A stretch of 64,000 nt of DNA from Paraspadella gotoi (taxonomy: Eukaryota; Chaetognatha), in assembly GCA_051294375.1 (NCBI GenBank), contig CM119270.1, forward strand, positions 21,233,775-21,297,774. The letters are read 5' to 3'. Both the position numbers and the translations under genes were made by a program. Shown in pieces: positions 28,801 to 40,875 of the stretch. Position 1 is the stretch's first letter. Every line of letters begins with the position of its first letter. The notes beneath the pieces are model-generated. The model was not told where the DNA came from. It saw only the letters and a list, made by a program, of their open reading frames with translations, and made no database searches.

Positions 28801-28984
28801 CGGTCGGTCACACTTACATTAAATATGCCCACATTTTTTTATTTTTTTTATTCAGAAAGCTTGTCCGAGGTACAAATAATCGCAAAAAATATACACATTT
28901 TAACGAGAGTTAAAAAATGAGAAAATAAAATCAGAGGATAAGAAATATCTTTTCAAATACGAATTCCTAGATCCTGTTAATGTG

Positions 28985-29283
28985 TGTACAAAGCGCTAAG
29001 TGGGCCGAAGATGACTATCCGCAACTTCTTTAACGCCTCTCGCAGCCATGGAATGGGTCCTGGGCTTGGATCCAGGCTTGAGGGTTTTCCACGCCCCCAA
29101 GGTGGTTTATGGCCGACATCACGATTCCCGCAGGGAAGGTACCGAGTTTGGTTTGAACCCGGTTTGTGGTCAATGGTCAAACCCACGTTTGTGGTCAATG
29201 GGGTCATGAACTTTACTTTACTCAATGAGGCACCGGGTAAAAACTAAAAGTGTCATGCTGAACTTAGGCAATGCCCGACTACA
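28985..29283 (-). mobile_element. tRNA-derived SINE-like repeat, copy 3
   Basis: Same family as 15850-16130, in - orientation, with a B-box-like GGTTCAAACC and an A-box-like segment near 29220. A short internal duplication (GTGGTCAATGG twice, 29165-29205) distinguishes it from the other copies. Short open frames on both strands inside it are not genes. Confidence 0.65.
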
Positions 29284-29936
29284 AATTATTCAGGTATAAC
29301 CTGAAGGTTAAAAATTTAAACCAATTAATCGTAAAGGATTGGCAGATTACTTAATAAACTAATCTTACTAATAATTTTGCCAAAATAAGGGTATTTATTT
29401 ATTCGCTAAGTACTCGGGTAACAATGGACTTTTTTCAATTTCAAATGCCGCCTTCAGGAAATTCTAAAACTATAAAGAATAAAAGGCGGAATTCCGAGGC
29501 AATGCGTGTCATAAATACAAATACAATATAAATACGTTAGTTATTCATAAATTTCCTAAGGAAAAGAAAGTCACTGCAGCGCAACACATTGGATGGACCG
29601 ATCTTGTTGAAAGATATGTCGAAAATGAACGGAAATACTCGGGATAACAAAGTCACTGTGGCGCAACACAATATTAGATTTTCCGTTCATGTTTCCTTTT
29701 TTTTTTTGACAGATTCTGTTATCATTTATTAGCTCAAATCGTTTTTTATATTTTGTTTATCATCTAATCTACTGTTATTTTCTCTCTCTCTATGTCTCTC
29801 TGTCTCTCTCTCTCTCTCTCTACTTATTTCTCTCTATTTTTCTCTCTATCCTGCTCTCTCTTTGTTTATCTGTTATGTTTTTCTCTTTTTATTTTGTTTT
29901 TATTTTATTCATTAGGCACATATTAGTTACGCACAT

Positions 29937-29973
<37 letters not shown>

Positions 29974-30120
29974 TGCCGTCAGCAATCAGAGATTGCAAAA
30001 GGATCACAGATTCTCATCAACGACTTTTCAATAAATTACAACATCAGTGGATTCTGGCGCCAGCAATCTCGTCCACTTGTCCGATTGCAATTTGCAATTG
30101 TATTCTGCAGCTCGAACCAA
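29284..30120. other. Intergenic DNA with CT and GA tracts
   Basis: Contains a CT-rich tract (29781-29860) and a short GA tract (29943-29970). No supported gene. Confidence 0.5.
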
Positions 30121-30199
30121 GTGGGCGTGAATGCCGACGCCAACAGTGACGCCATCCATTGCTTCCTGCAACGTTGCAATTGACTGTGGGAGGGTTCAG

Positions 30200-30300
30200 A
30201 CGCTGCCACCGCCGCCACCACCTCCACCGCCGCCGCCAGCGCCACCGCCTCCACCGCCACCGCCGCCAGCGCCACCACCTCCACCGCCACCGCCAAGGTT
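30200..30300. repeat. (CCGCCA)n-like trinucleotide array
   Basis: CCA/CCG/GCC triplets for about 95 bases. On + they would encode poly-proline (30131-30409 is open) and on - poly-Ala/Val. The preceding 150 bases are open on both strands, but there is no start, splice or family evidence. The - strand is G-rich and could form G-quadruplexes. Confidence 0.8.
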
Positions 30301-31624
30301 GCCTTCAAAACCGATCTCGCAAATTTTAGTTTTAAATGTTTCAGTTTTTTTTTTTTATATAAAAAAAAATATATTCAACGAAAAAAAAAAGAAATTCTCT
30401 AGGAAGTAAAATTAAAATGAGTTAAAATATCTTAACCTTTAAGTTAAAATTTGAGCTATTTAAATATACGCTTCCTTAAAAGATCGAGAGTACATATATG
30501 ACGAATGTTATTTCATATTTTTCAATTTAAAGTCACGAAAACATTTGAGTGTTTTTATGTTTATATATACTTTGTTTTTTATTTTACTTCGTCGAGAAAG
30601 AAAGAGAGCTCAAGGGGAAAAAATACCAAGACTTGAGAGACGAAATAGTCGTTTTGAGAAAGAGAGAGACGGAGACGAAGCCTGATAGAGACAGAGTCGT
30701 CCCCGGGTTTTTATGCCTCCGATTCTTTTATTCCTTTGTATTTATGCAAAAATTTGCTTTCGCGTCACCGACAAGATCGTAATGCGATTTCTCGTTGAAT
30801 TCACTACGGGGAGGAACACACTCCGAGCGGATATAACAAACCTTCGAGATCGGTTATAACGAAAGAAATAGAGAAAATACTCTGTTTCACGTTCTCCAGA
30901 AATACGACACAGATATTCACACAGATAATATTTTAGCGATTTGCGAAGAATGTCAGTTTCGTTTTAATAATTAAAAGCCAAATCACAACGATACTGGTTT
31001 CCCTGTTTCTACCGGGAAATAATTTCCAGAAGCGGAATTACATGAAAGTGAGATTCACGGACACAAAGCTTCTTCGTGGTTTCGTCACGCCTTACTTGTT
31101 ATTCACTTTGTCACAGCTCACTCTCACCTCACTTTATCTCAATTTATCTCACTTTACCCTAACTTTCCATTCGTCGCACTTCACCTCAACTTCACTTTCT
31201 CTCCCTTTATCTCACTTTCTCTCACCTTACCGCAATTCCACTTATAAAAGTTGTACGAGCAATAACAAAATTATCCATTCATTTAATAAATAAGCTATCT
31301 TGCTCTTGACTTTGGACAGGCTTTGGTGGCTTAAGGCCTCCATCACTCTTACAAGATAATGACATAGCAGGTGCCTGCAAGCTTTCAATCAAGACTCTCT
31401 CACAATCTAGTTTATTCACTTGCAAAGTACTTTGCTTATGTATTAATGTAGTTGAATAATAATTTATTAAACTGTTTTAATGATACCTGACCTTCCATTT
31501 ATTTCGCCTCACCTGATACTCACCCACTCTCTTGAGTACTTCACACCGGAGTTGAACCCGCGATGAAAAAGGGCGACTAAAAATAAAAGGAGTAATTGAT
31601 GGTAAGTCGGCTTAAAACAGAACC

Positions 31625-31625
<1 letters not shown>
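30301..31625. other. Intergenic DNA without a supported gene
   Basis: Mostly AT-rich. 31100-31230 has a degenerate CTCACTTTAYCTCA repeat. No exon-like island is supported. Confidence 0.45.
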
Positions 31626-31627
<2 letters not shown>

Positions 31628-31690
<63 letters not shown>

Positions 31691-31760
31691 AGAGTAAATA
31701 GCATTTCTCTGTCTTCGAACTATATCTGAAAAACAAACAACTAGTTGCGCATCACAGAGA

Positions 31761-31800
<40 letters not shown>

Positions 31801-31842
31801 AGTAGAGAGAGTAGAGGAGAGTAGAGGGAGAGGGAGAGAAAG
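31628..31842. repeat. Two (GA)n tracts
   Basis: Imperfect GA arrays at 31628-31694 and 31757-31842, separated by 60 bases of unique sequence. The RERERE and SLSLSL frames here are artefacts. Confidence 0.9.
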
Positions 31843-32279
31843 CCAATAATTTATTTCGTTTCGCAGCAAAATCGCGAAAAGTTGAGCTTCTTTCCTCTCG
31901 ATAATGTACAGAAGGACCCGTATAAGCCGCATGACAAAAGCGGCAATCCTGTACGGTCAAAAACCTTTTAATACGATTTAAAAAACCAAATAAAAAATGG
32001 TTAAAAGTGGAAGAAACTTTTTCGAAAGCTTCGTGAGCGAGGCAAAATGTAAAACTATCGAATAACCTTATCAATTAAAAATTCAAAAAATTAATTAAAA
32101 AATTTACTTAATGACGATAGAATTACAGTTAAAATCGCTTTTTGCGACTTTTGATCGGATGCACTTCAAAAGTCATAAACCGATTTTTTTTCCTTCTTTT
32201 TATTTCAAAATCCGATGAAAGATTTTTCTTCTCTTGACGCCGAAATTAATTCCCTTCTTGATTTAAAACCGGAAATTGG
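31843..32279. other. AT-rich intergenic DNA, no gene seen
   Basis: Nothing recognisable beyond A/T-rich sequence. Confidence 0.45.
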
Positions 32280-32420
32280 TTCCGCCCAGACGGCGACGCG
32301 TTGGAAGTCGAGGAGTATCGTTGGCGAAGTTGCGGGTTCGAGACCCACGACCGATGGGGATTTTCTATCAGTAGGATCAGATGCTGAGGCTTGGTAGTTA
32401 CTATTTAGTATTTACCATAT
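32280..32420 (+). mobile_element. tRNA-like repeat fragment
   Basis: A good B box, GGTTCGAGACC, lies at 32335-32345 inside a GC-rich patch, but the A box is weak. A related, more diverged copy lies at about 32790-32930 and another in segment B near 44340-44520. It is probably a second SINE-like family. Confidence 0.4.
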
Positions 32421-32529
32421 CAGAGCTCGCTTATTTAATCAAAGATAAAAAAAACTAACTTTGGACACGAGTTAATTTTAGACGAATCACAACAAAAAAT
32501 GAAAACCGAGCTTAAGACTGCAACGGCTG

Positions 32530-33325
32530 AATAAGCGGTTTGGCAATGGAGTTTTTGTGGGATATGTGCAATCTGCAATTGCAATCTGCAATTTCTCGGA
32601 TGATAAACGACAATGTGATCCCGATCCTTTTTGTTGGAAATGACTTATTTACCAGCAAATGCTACAAAGAGACCCGCGGGACCCTACTCACATTTTTATT
32701 TCATCGTCTATTGCAATTGCAACTGTAGCATCAACGATTGTAATTGAATCTTCAACCAACCCGCGCACACCACCTTGGGTTCGCCAGACGCGCGACGCCG
32801 TTCCGGAAGTCGAGGATCCCATCAGTTTGGCGAGCTCTCGGTCTCGCACCACCCTGCACGACGCGATGGGATTTCTATAGTAGGTCACTACGCATACGCC
32901 TGAGGTTGGTAGTTCACACTATTAACTATCGTACTATACTCAGCAGCTCCCTCTCACCTTTAACTAAAACGCACCCTCCCCACCAAAAACTCAACCTCTT
33001 CCCGACACCGAGTTACTGCTTTAGTAACACCCACTCCCACACAAACACGGACCCCACACACCGCAGCTTCCCAACGCACTCGCCCACACGCGCTGAATAA
33101 GCGGTTTGCAATGGCAGTTTTTGTGGGATATGTGCAATCTGCACATTTGCAATCTGCAATTTCTCGGTAATAAACGACAATGTGAGTCCTGGACCTTATT
33201 AAATGTTGGAATTGACCTATATCCAGCAAATCGCTACAAAAGAGACCCGCGGGACCCTACTCACATTTTTTATTTTCATCGCTTATTGCAATTGCAACTG
33301 TAGCATCAACGATTGTAATTGAATC
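32530..33325. repeat. 225-bp tandem duplication with intervening 340 bases
   Basis: 32530-32755 and 33093-33325 both begin with a GAATAAGCGG segment and run through the same CCCGCGGGACCC sequence. The 340 bases between them include the second tRNA-like fragment. Segment B has only a single unit at this place (44645-44885), so the two assembled copies differ here by more than sequencing noise. Confidence 0.6.
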
Positions 33326-33990
33326 TCACTCACGTTTCGCTATGCAATGTGATCAACGATTGTAATAATTTGCCATACGTTTGCTATTGCAAACTGTAGC
33401 ATCAACGATTGTTTTCAGAATCGCAGGCATCACGTTTGCTATTTGCAACTGTAGCATCAACGATTGTAATTGAGAATCTGCAGCATCACACGTTTGCAAT
33501 TGCAACTGTAGCATCAACAGCACTTGTAATTGATCTGCAGCTATCAACGTTTGCTATTATGCACTGTGCAATAACGATCTTGATAAAATGGAATTTTGCA
33601 GGCATCAACGTTGGCTATTTATCAACGTAGACATCAACGATTGTTACTTGGAATCTGCAGCATCAATGTTTCTAATTGCAATCTGTAGCATCAAGATTGT
33701 AACTNNNNNNNNNNNNNNNNNNNNNNNNNGAATCTGCAGCATCAACGTTTGCTATTGCAACTGTAGCATAATCGTTTGCAATTGCAACTGTAGCATCAAT
33801 AATTGTAATTTAATCTGCAGCATCAACGTTTGTAATTGTAACTGTAGAATCAACGATTGTAATTTAATCTGCAGCATCAACGTTTGTAATTGCAACTGTA
33901 GAATCAAAGCTTGTAATTGCAACCGCATCATAAACGATTGCAATTGTAACTGAGGCATCAACGATTGCGATTGCAACTGCAGCATCAATG
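33300..33990. repeat. 27/54-bp minisatellite
   Basis: Tandem array whose 54-base unit is two related 27-base halves. One half centres on GCATCAACGTTTGCTATTGC and the other on GCATCAACGATTGTAATTGA. Because 27 is divisible by three, long frames encoding CSINVCNCNC-type repeats stay open, but there is no start or splice context. The array is interrupted by a 25-N gap and recurs at 44850-45590. Confidence 0.85.
33705..33729. other. Assembly gap of exactly 25 N inside the minisatellite
   Basis: The placeholder gap interrupts the tandem array, so the true repeat number cannot be read from this window. Confidence 0.99.
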
Positions 33991-34091
33991 ATTTTCCGAA
34001 AATGAGTCACTGACAACGAAATCCATGATTCATTTCTTTGCAAAGAAAGTGACGCGCGAAGCCACTGAAAAGAGGAACGATTGAAAATCGT

Positions 34092-34118
34092 CGTTATCGT
34101 CGTCGTCGTCGTCGTCAC

Positions 34119-34161
<43 letters not shown>

Positions 34162-34612
34162 GTCATCACCATCACCATTATTATTATTATCCAGGTCCAG
34201 CAATCACTCTTCACTCTTCACAAAACAGTTACTCCGATAATCATAGAAACGCGGTAGACATCGTTCGACGCTTCTTTCTTTTCGTTGTGTTTATATAATT
34301 AAGAAAAAACGATTTATTTAAATGCAGGGTAAATTTTTGGAAGTGAATGAGTAATAAGAAGCTATTAAAAATGTCATGAATTAATAATAGAAAGAAGTAA
34401 ATTGTAGGAGTGAATAAATAAGACAAACAAATGAATTAGATAATTAATGAATAATAGAATAAGGATAAAATCGAAAAAAATCCGCCAGAGGAAAAAGGAC
34501 TTTTCTTCCTCGCGACAGAAGGAAATCTAATCCAAACAAAAGATACACAAGACGGAATAAACAACGATGATGAAGATGACGACGACGATGACGACGACGA
34601 AGACAACGACGA
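34092..34612. repeat. Trinucleotide tracts (CGT, ATC, then GAC)
   Basis: CGTCGT then about 20 ATC units (34092-34190), and separately a GAC/GATGAC tract (34565-34612). The DNA between is AT-rich and without a supported gene. Confidence 0.85.
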
Positions 34613-34740
34613 CAAAGCTCCAGGATGTTTTCTCTCTCAATTCTGATCAAAATACAAAAGAAAAGAAAGACAAGGAAAAGAAAGTTAACCTGTTTATTTT
34701 TTCGATGCGAAATAAAGGTTGTCACAATATCAATCTGGAT

Positions 34741-34742
<2 letters not shown>

Positions 34743-34782
<40 letters not shown>

Positions 34783-34932
34783 CTCGTCTGCTATTTCGAT
34801 TGCTTTTTACAATTTCCTATAGACATGTTTGTTTCGATTAATTGGTTTCTCCGGTTTTTATGCTTGCTCCCACATTTTCTTTGTTCGCCTCTCTCTCTCT
34901 CTCACTCTTCTCTCTCTCTCTCTCTCTTCGAT

Positions 34933-34973
<41 letters not shown>

Positions 34974-34998
34974 CTCTCTCTCTCTTCTCTCTCTTTAA
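34743..34998. repeat. CT-rich tracts
   Basis: Interrupted CT arrays at 34743-34782 and 34891-34998. The LSLSLS frames are artefacts. Confidence 0.9.
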
Positions 34999-35159
34999 TC
35001 TTTCAACGTTCTCTCGCTTTCTTTTGCTTCCATGAAAAAAAATCTTTCCATCAAATCTTTGCCAATATTCTCAATGCAACACTGTTTTACTTTCTTCCAC
35101 TCATCCTCTCTCTTGTCTCTCTCTCTTTATCCCCCCTTCTCTCTCTCTCAATCACCCAG

Positions 35160-35275
35160 GATGCCCCTCGGGTTATCGGGCCCGACGCACCCTCTGAGGC
35201 CTTCGTCTATCTTTTCAATGCTTCCATCCGCACAAAGTACAGGCGGCCATACTTTCAAAAGGGATCTAAGTAGGC
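35160..35275 (+). CDS. Possible terminal exon, unassigned
   Basis: A CT-rich tract ends in an acceptor (ATCACCCAG). The open GC-rich stretch that follows would read DAPRVIGPDAPSEAFVYLFN and onward, ending in a TAG at 35271-35273. The - strand also offers an acceptor and frame. In segment B (about 46845-46942) the sequence differs by many indels. No family is recognised, and it may be chance. Confidence 0.2.
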
Positions 35276-35276
35276 C

Positions 35277-35661
35277 AGAGGAGAGAGAGGAGAGAGAAGA
35301 GAGGAAGAGAGCGACAGAGAGAGAGAGAGACGAGACGAGAGAGAGAAGAGAGGAGGACGAGAGAGAGACAAGGAAAGAGAGTCTTGAGGAACACAAGAGT
35401 TTTTACTACCGCGAGATTTAACCTCTCAACTAAGGGCCTTATATCTCGTCTCACTTTCCTTTCTGTCCTGACTGATTTATTTCTATTCTATCTACAAAGA
35501 GATAGTTATATATGATAGTTCGATATGGGGAAAATTTAGATCGAAGCTTCATCCAAATGATAAACAAAAAAAATAGTCCTAAAATTAAAAAAAAAACGAA
35601 AAATTGACGATTTGTTTTTCGCCCAAAATGAGGTCAACGTTTAACCCTCTCTCTCTCTCTT

Positions 35662-35716
<55 letters not shown>

Positions 35717-35900
35717 CTCTCTCTCTCTTCTCTCTCTCTCTCTCTCTCTCTGTCTCTGTCTCTCTCCTTAGACTCTCAGACTCCGTGTCTTTGTTCAATA
35801 TAAGCTACTCTCAACTTTCTCTCTCTTCAAAGTAAACAATTCCTGTCGGTGACCTCGAAAAGCCATTGAGCTAAATAACTTTGGAGAGAGCAAGATAGAG

Positions 35901-35955
<55 letters not shown>

Positions 35956-35995
35956 AATATTGTAAGAAAAAAATTGATAGAAGGCAAGCAAAGTT

Positions 35996-36027
<32 letters not shown>

Positions 36028-36113
36028 AAAGAAAGAAAAAAAGAAAAGAAAGAAAGAAAAAAGAAGAAAGAAAGAACTAAACAAATAAAAACGAAAGAAA
36101 GAAGAAAGAAAGA

Positions 36114-36144
<31 letters not shown>

Positions 36145-36172
36145 AAAAGAAAAGAAAGAGAAAAGAAAAAAG
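35277..36172. repeat. GA, CT and AAAG tracts
   Basis: GA-rich (35277-35390), CT-rich (35648-35766), GA (35898-35953), then a 175-base GAAA/AAAG array (35998-36172). The sequence between them has no supported gene. Confidence 0.9.
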
Positions 36173-36384
36173 TTAAATGTTCGCAAAGAAAGCGAACTTT
36201 ACAAAAAAGTGTATATTATAAAGAAGAAATAAAAAATAAAACAAACCAAAAAAATTACTAAACAAACAAACAAACACATATATAATACATCTCCTCTCTT
36301 TCAACTAAAAAGGTCAAAGTCTTTCTCCTAAAAATCCTTTCCTCATTTTTAATGATCCAAGATTTTAGGAGAAACACCGCTGTT

Positions 36385-36656
36385 TTCTCTCTTTGTCTCT
36401 GTTTTTCTCTTTTTTTCTCTCTTTTCTCTGTTTTCTCTTTTCTCTGTTTTCTCTTTTCTCTTTTCTCTGTTTTCTCTGTTTTCTCTTTTCTTTGTTTCTC
36501 TGTTTTTATCTTTTCTCTTTTTATCTGTTTTCTCTTTTCTCTGTTTATCCGTTTTCTCTCTCTTTTTTATCTTTTCTCTGTTTTCTCTGTTTCTGTTTTC
36601 TCCTTTTTCTTTTTCTTTTTCTCTGTTTCTCTTTTCTCTGTTTTTTCTTTTCTCTG
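36385..36656. repeat. TTTTCTCTG minisatellite
   Basis: A degenerate tandem array alternating TTTTCTCTG and TTTTCTC units over about 270 bases, with a partner at 48275-48565. Encoded F/S/L frames are artefacts. Confidence 0.9.
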
Positions 36657-37735
36657 TTAAATAGTATTAATTTTTTAAAATCTTTTTAGAATCATTAAAC
36701 GGAGTTTCAGGAACGCCTAGAAAATCCAATAGAATGTAGGAAAATGTTTACAAAACTTAATGAGATTTTTTAACAATTTTTTTTCCTCAAAATTTAGAAA
36801 CTAGAATAAAACGCTTTGAGAATCGGATAAAAATTGTAAAAAAATTCGTAAAATTTGTCAAAACGTGACGTAAATCGATAAAATGAGTGACGACTGGAAG
36901 AATGAAGCCTAAAATCGAAATCCATATCTTAAGGGATTAACCTAAAAACCAGGACAGAGATTGATCGATTCTCTTTTATTTAAGTATTTAACTTAAACTT
37001 TAAATTCAAAATTTTTGTCACACACGTTTTTTTAAGAGCGGGTGCGTATTTTAAGAGGAAATTTATGTCGTCACACAATTTTGAAAGTAAAAAAGGGAAA
37101 AAAACATTGGACGAAGAATATGTAAATTAGAAAAACAACGTCTTCGGTGGAATGTTTGGTCAAACTTTTAAAATCCCCCTTTCTTAGCTAGAGTATATTT
37201 TCCATTTTCTTGACCCAGCCAATTGCCCCGTCCATGCTAATCTGACATGCCCGGTCGCCCGTCCATGCTAGTCCCACAATCGCCTAAATCGTCGCATGAT
37301 TCTTGTCATTTCATTTCAACTTACCACAAATTTCTCATTTTCTCTCCGAATCGAGAAAGGGCCACGCCTACCAAGCCATCGCCCAATCACGAAGCTTCAT
37401 CCCATGAGTCACGAATCAACGTACTTCCGACGGTTCACTTCAGTGCACATTGATCGGCGTTCGTGAGAAACGGGACGCAGTTGTTTTGTCTGTTATTTGA
37501 GTTTTTAAATAGGAAATCGAGTTAAACTTTCATAATTGCAATTAATACTTTCTTTTTGTTGCTTTTTAGTTAAAGAGAAAACAATAGTTTATTTATTATA
37601 ATCCCGTTGTTTTTAAATCAATAAACTTTTGTTTTCACTCTATTCAATAACAAAAATGTATGGAAACGAATAATAAATGAAAAAAAGATATATAAAATAC
37701 TATAAAAAAAAGTAAAAAATAAATAAAGAAATAAT
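36657..37735. other. Intergenic DNA; small GC-richer patch
   Basis: AT-rich apart from 37195-37470, where CGTCCATGCTARTC occurs twice and GC rises. The patch could be a promoter or a decayed repeat. No exon is supported. Confidence 0.4.
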
Positions 37736-37737
37736 AA

Positions 37738-37975
37738 AGAAAGAAAAAAAAGAAATTAGAAGGAAAGAAAGGAGGAAAGAAAAAAGAAGGAATAAAAGAA
37801 ATAAAAAGAAGGAAGGAAAGAAGATTAAAGAAGAAAGAAAGAAGAAGGAAAGAAAGAAAGAAGGAAGAAATAAAGAAGGAAGGAAAGAAAGGGAAGAAAA
37901 GAAAGAAGAAGAAAAGAAAAGAAAAAAAAAAAAAGAAAAGAAAGAGGAAAGAAGGAAATAAAGAAATAAGAAAGG
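37738..37975. repeat. GAAA/GGAAA purine array
   Basis: About 240 bases of GAAA, GGAA and AGAAA units on +. The partner is 49640-49945, which is about 65 bases longer. Confidence 0.9.
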
Positions 37976-38351
37976 AAAATAATATATAAGTATTGCCTTT
38001 TTTCATTTTTCCTGCGGTTTTTCTTCCCTCAATAATTCCATAACAAACATAAATCATTCATGTTTCATACAAGTTTAAAGCAAAAAAGGTTTTAAGCAAT
38101 TCTAAAATATATGCATATTAATAATCATTTTTATATTAAAAATACTTACAAATTTACGTAATATCCTAGATTAAGATCAATAATCATAATATCGGATGAA
38201 GAAAGTTTCGTTAAAGAATTGTCATTAAATAAGTGGAAAAAAATTAGGAGAGAATCGAACGTCTTGTCTTGCCTTGAATTAAATAAAGTAAACTAAATAA
38301 TTTTTATTATATCAATATTCACAGATGAATAAAACGCGGAAACAGATAAAT

Positions 38352-38376
38352 NNNNNNNNNNNNNNNNNNNNNNNNN
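38352..38376. other. Assembly gap of exactly 25 N between segments A and B
   Basis: The left side ends with the sequence found at about 50310-50337, and the right side begins with the sequence found at 26609. The gap is therefore flanked by the two ends of the same 11.7 kb segment. Confidence 0.99.
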
Positions 38377-39396
38377 TCAACTTCGGATACAATCGAGACA
38401 ACCGCCGAGTCAAGCAATCGCGGCCGAAGGCGCCGGTGGCGCCAAAAAAAACTGAGAACGTAGTCCGGGAACTGGCAGCGGCGTCGATCTCGTCTGCTGG
38501 AGCGGCGAATTCCTCAGGATCAGTGAGGGGAGTGGAAAGGAGCTCCTTACCGTCGCCCGGTGAAGATTACGGGTGAAGACAGAAAACCCCGTGAACCGAA
38601 GATTAGCGCCCCCACGATTTCCCCGCGTGAAAGAAGAGCGGACGATCTCCGGGACGCCAAGATGTGCCTCTCTCTCTCTTTCCCTTCTCTCTTCTTCCTC
38701 TTCCTCCCCTCTTTCTTCCTCCTCCTTCCGTTCGCGTCTCACCTATATATAATATCTTCCGCCCTCTCTCTCCTCTCTCTCCTCCTCTTTCTTCCGTTCC
38801 CCAAACTTCCAAGTTCGTCGACTCTTCCTCGTCTCCTCTCCTGCAGCTCTCCGCAGCCGCCGCAGCCACCCCGTCCTTTGCTTTCCACGCGCCTCTTCCA
38901 CTGGGGTTGTACGCCGTTGGCGTACGGCGTGACGGTCTCGATTTCTGGACGATTCTTCTTCCGGGTCACGTGACGGTGGATTTTGATGCGAAGAAAGATG
39001 TTTCAGTGACGAGGCGGTCCAAAATCGGCGGTTGTTCGCGCCTGTGACGCGGGAAGGCCGGCGCGGAAGCGGCGGAAGCCGGCGGAAGCGGCGGAAGCGC
39101 GGAGGCGAACGGCCCAGAGGAACCATCGCGTCCGGAGCCGCTTTTGAGATTCCCTTCGGCCCGTTTTGACGTCAGTCGTTTCGACGCCGTCAAACATTTA
39201 GCGGCGGCCGGCCGGCGGCGGCGTGAACCAAGATCTTGCCGCTTCTGTTCTCGGACAAGGAACCCGGAACCGAAAGTGGATTGCTCAACGCGTTCAGACA
39301 TTTCGTTACAGTTTGGATCGAGACTTCGACTGACTTCGGAGATGGAATACAGGGTGGTTTGCGAAAAGAGATTTAAAGGGAAGTATTTGCGCTGTT
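38377..39396 (+). pseudogene. Frameshifted partial copy of the orphan gene
   Basis: It matches 26609 to the stop codon of the orphan gene and its 3' flank, but numerous one-base insertions break the frame into short pieces. The start half of the gene is absent because the copy begins at the gap. I interpret it as an assembly duplicate, not a true pseudogene. Confidence 0.7.
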
Positions 39397-40456
39397 GATT
39401 TTTTGTGGGTTGCACAAAGTTTTTTAAAGTGATAAATGTCTAATATAAAGTCTAAAATATATTGATAATTGATAATTATAAATTTTAGTGAACAGAGATA
39501 TGTTAGTTTTTTAAACATTAAATTTTTTTCCCTTTTTTTTAAAATATATATATTGTTTGAACGACTACCTTTCGAAATGTTTTAACGTAAAAAGCTTTTC
39601 ATTTTTCGTGTATATAATTTTAGCTCCACAATATTTTTAGTCACAATTATTTTATTTATCCTATGCACGTTTGTTTTTGGTTAAAACAACCCCAAAGGAA
39701 TATTCTTTTCTTTTCTTTTAAATATCGAATAACAGATACTTGTGACTTTAACAGCAACGAAGGAAAGTAGGCCGATTTTGGATTTTCACTTCCTTCCTGA
39801 TTCGCTTTAGCACGAGGACAAACGCTGTATTACTTCGTTAAAACAAAAATGTAACCGCGAACCGAAGGGGAAGGAAAATGATGTCTGTTTTCATGATCTT
39901 GTTTTTTTTACTACGATCCCAATACGAATTCTCGGTGATAATATGCATGTAAAATCTTACATTACAGGGTTTCACTATCTAATCAATATCTAATTGTTTA
40001 ACGTATTTAAAATTTTGTTATAACGGTGCTAATATCATAAATTTTAAAATCATTAAAAGAAAAAGCGAAAGCTCAACTCTTTTTCTATTATCATTTTCTT
40101 TCCATTAAGTAATAACAGGGCATTTCAACATGAAACCAACGTCCGGTAATGGTTCTAACATCAAGCCTTAAAAAAATGAGTAAGGCTTTGTTTTTCAAAT
40201 TTAAAAATAAACTAGTTACTTGAATACAAAATCTTCTTCACACGAGGCTGACCGCAGATGTCTATTGAGACCAGATAAGGTTGAATTTAAATTTGTTAAA
40301 ATAGTTAATAATTAAAAAAAAAAAGTAGAAAGCTCCTTGCTGAAAATGTATAATTAAATCTCTATGGTAGCTAACGCAATTGTTAATTGTTAACCAAATA
40401 AAATCACAAAATTTTAGATTTTTTCAAACGGACTCATATACTCGCCTCCTTCACTG

Positions 40457-40532
<76 letters not shown>

Positions 40533-40875
40533 GAAATACTTGTCTGTCACGTGCATCAGCCTTTAATCTTTTGTCGCAAACATAAAAGGAATATGATGTG
40601 GTTTATTTCGGATGCAGTATCTTATCTCTGTCTATATAAGTCACCTTTCGGTCGGTCAGTCCGCTATGTCTGACCCCTAGGGTCGGTCACACTTACATTA
40701 AAATATGCCCACATTTTTTTGTTTTATTTTTTTATTCAGGAAAGCTTGTCCGAGGTACAAATAATCGCAAGAAAAATATACACATTTAACGAGAGTTTAA
40801 AAAATGAGAAAATAAATATCAGAGGATAAGAAAAATTTCTTTTCAACGAACGAATTCCTAGATCCTGCTTAATTG

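Larger units (their letters stand above)
26609..38351. repeat. Segment A of an 11.7 kb near-duplicate pair
   Basis: It matches 38377-50337 in the same orientation over its whole length. Segment B starts right after the gap at the equivalent of 26609, and segment A ends right before the gap at the equivalent of 50337. The copies differ mostly by single-base insertions and deletions, with B longer by about 200 bases overall. Segment A keeps the orphan gene frame open and is probably the better copy. I infer one genomic locus represented twice around an overfilled gap. Confidence 0.85.

Noticed and set aside
28977-29247. Overlapping 80-codon frames on both strands
   Set aside because: They lie inside a SINE-like repeat copy and are not conserved between copies.
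30131-30409. Poly-proline protein on +
   Set aside because: The proline run is a CCG/CCA trinucleotide array; no promoter, splice sites or domain were found.
33588-33953. Cys/Asn-rich repeat protein in the minisatellite
   Set aside because: The frame is open only because the repeat period is a multiple of three; it runs through an N gap and lacks a start context.
33300-33990. CRISPR-like array
   Set aside because: Units are contiguous tandem repeats with no unique spacers, in a eukaryotic context.
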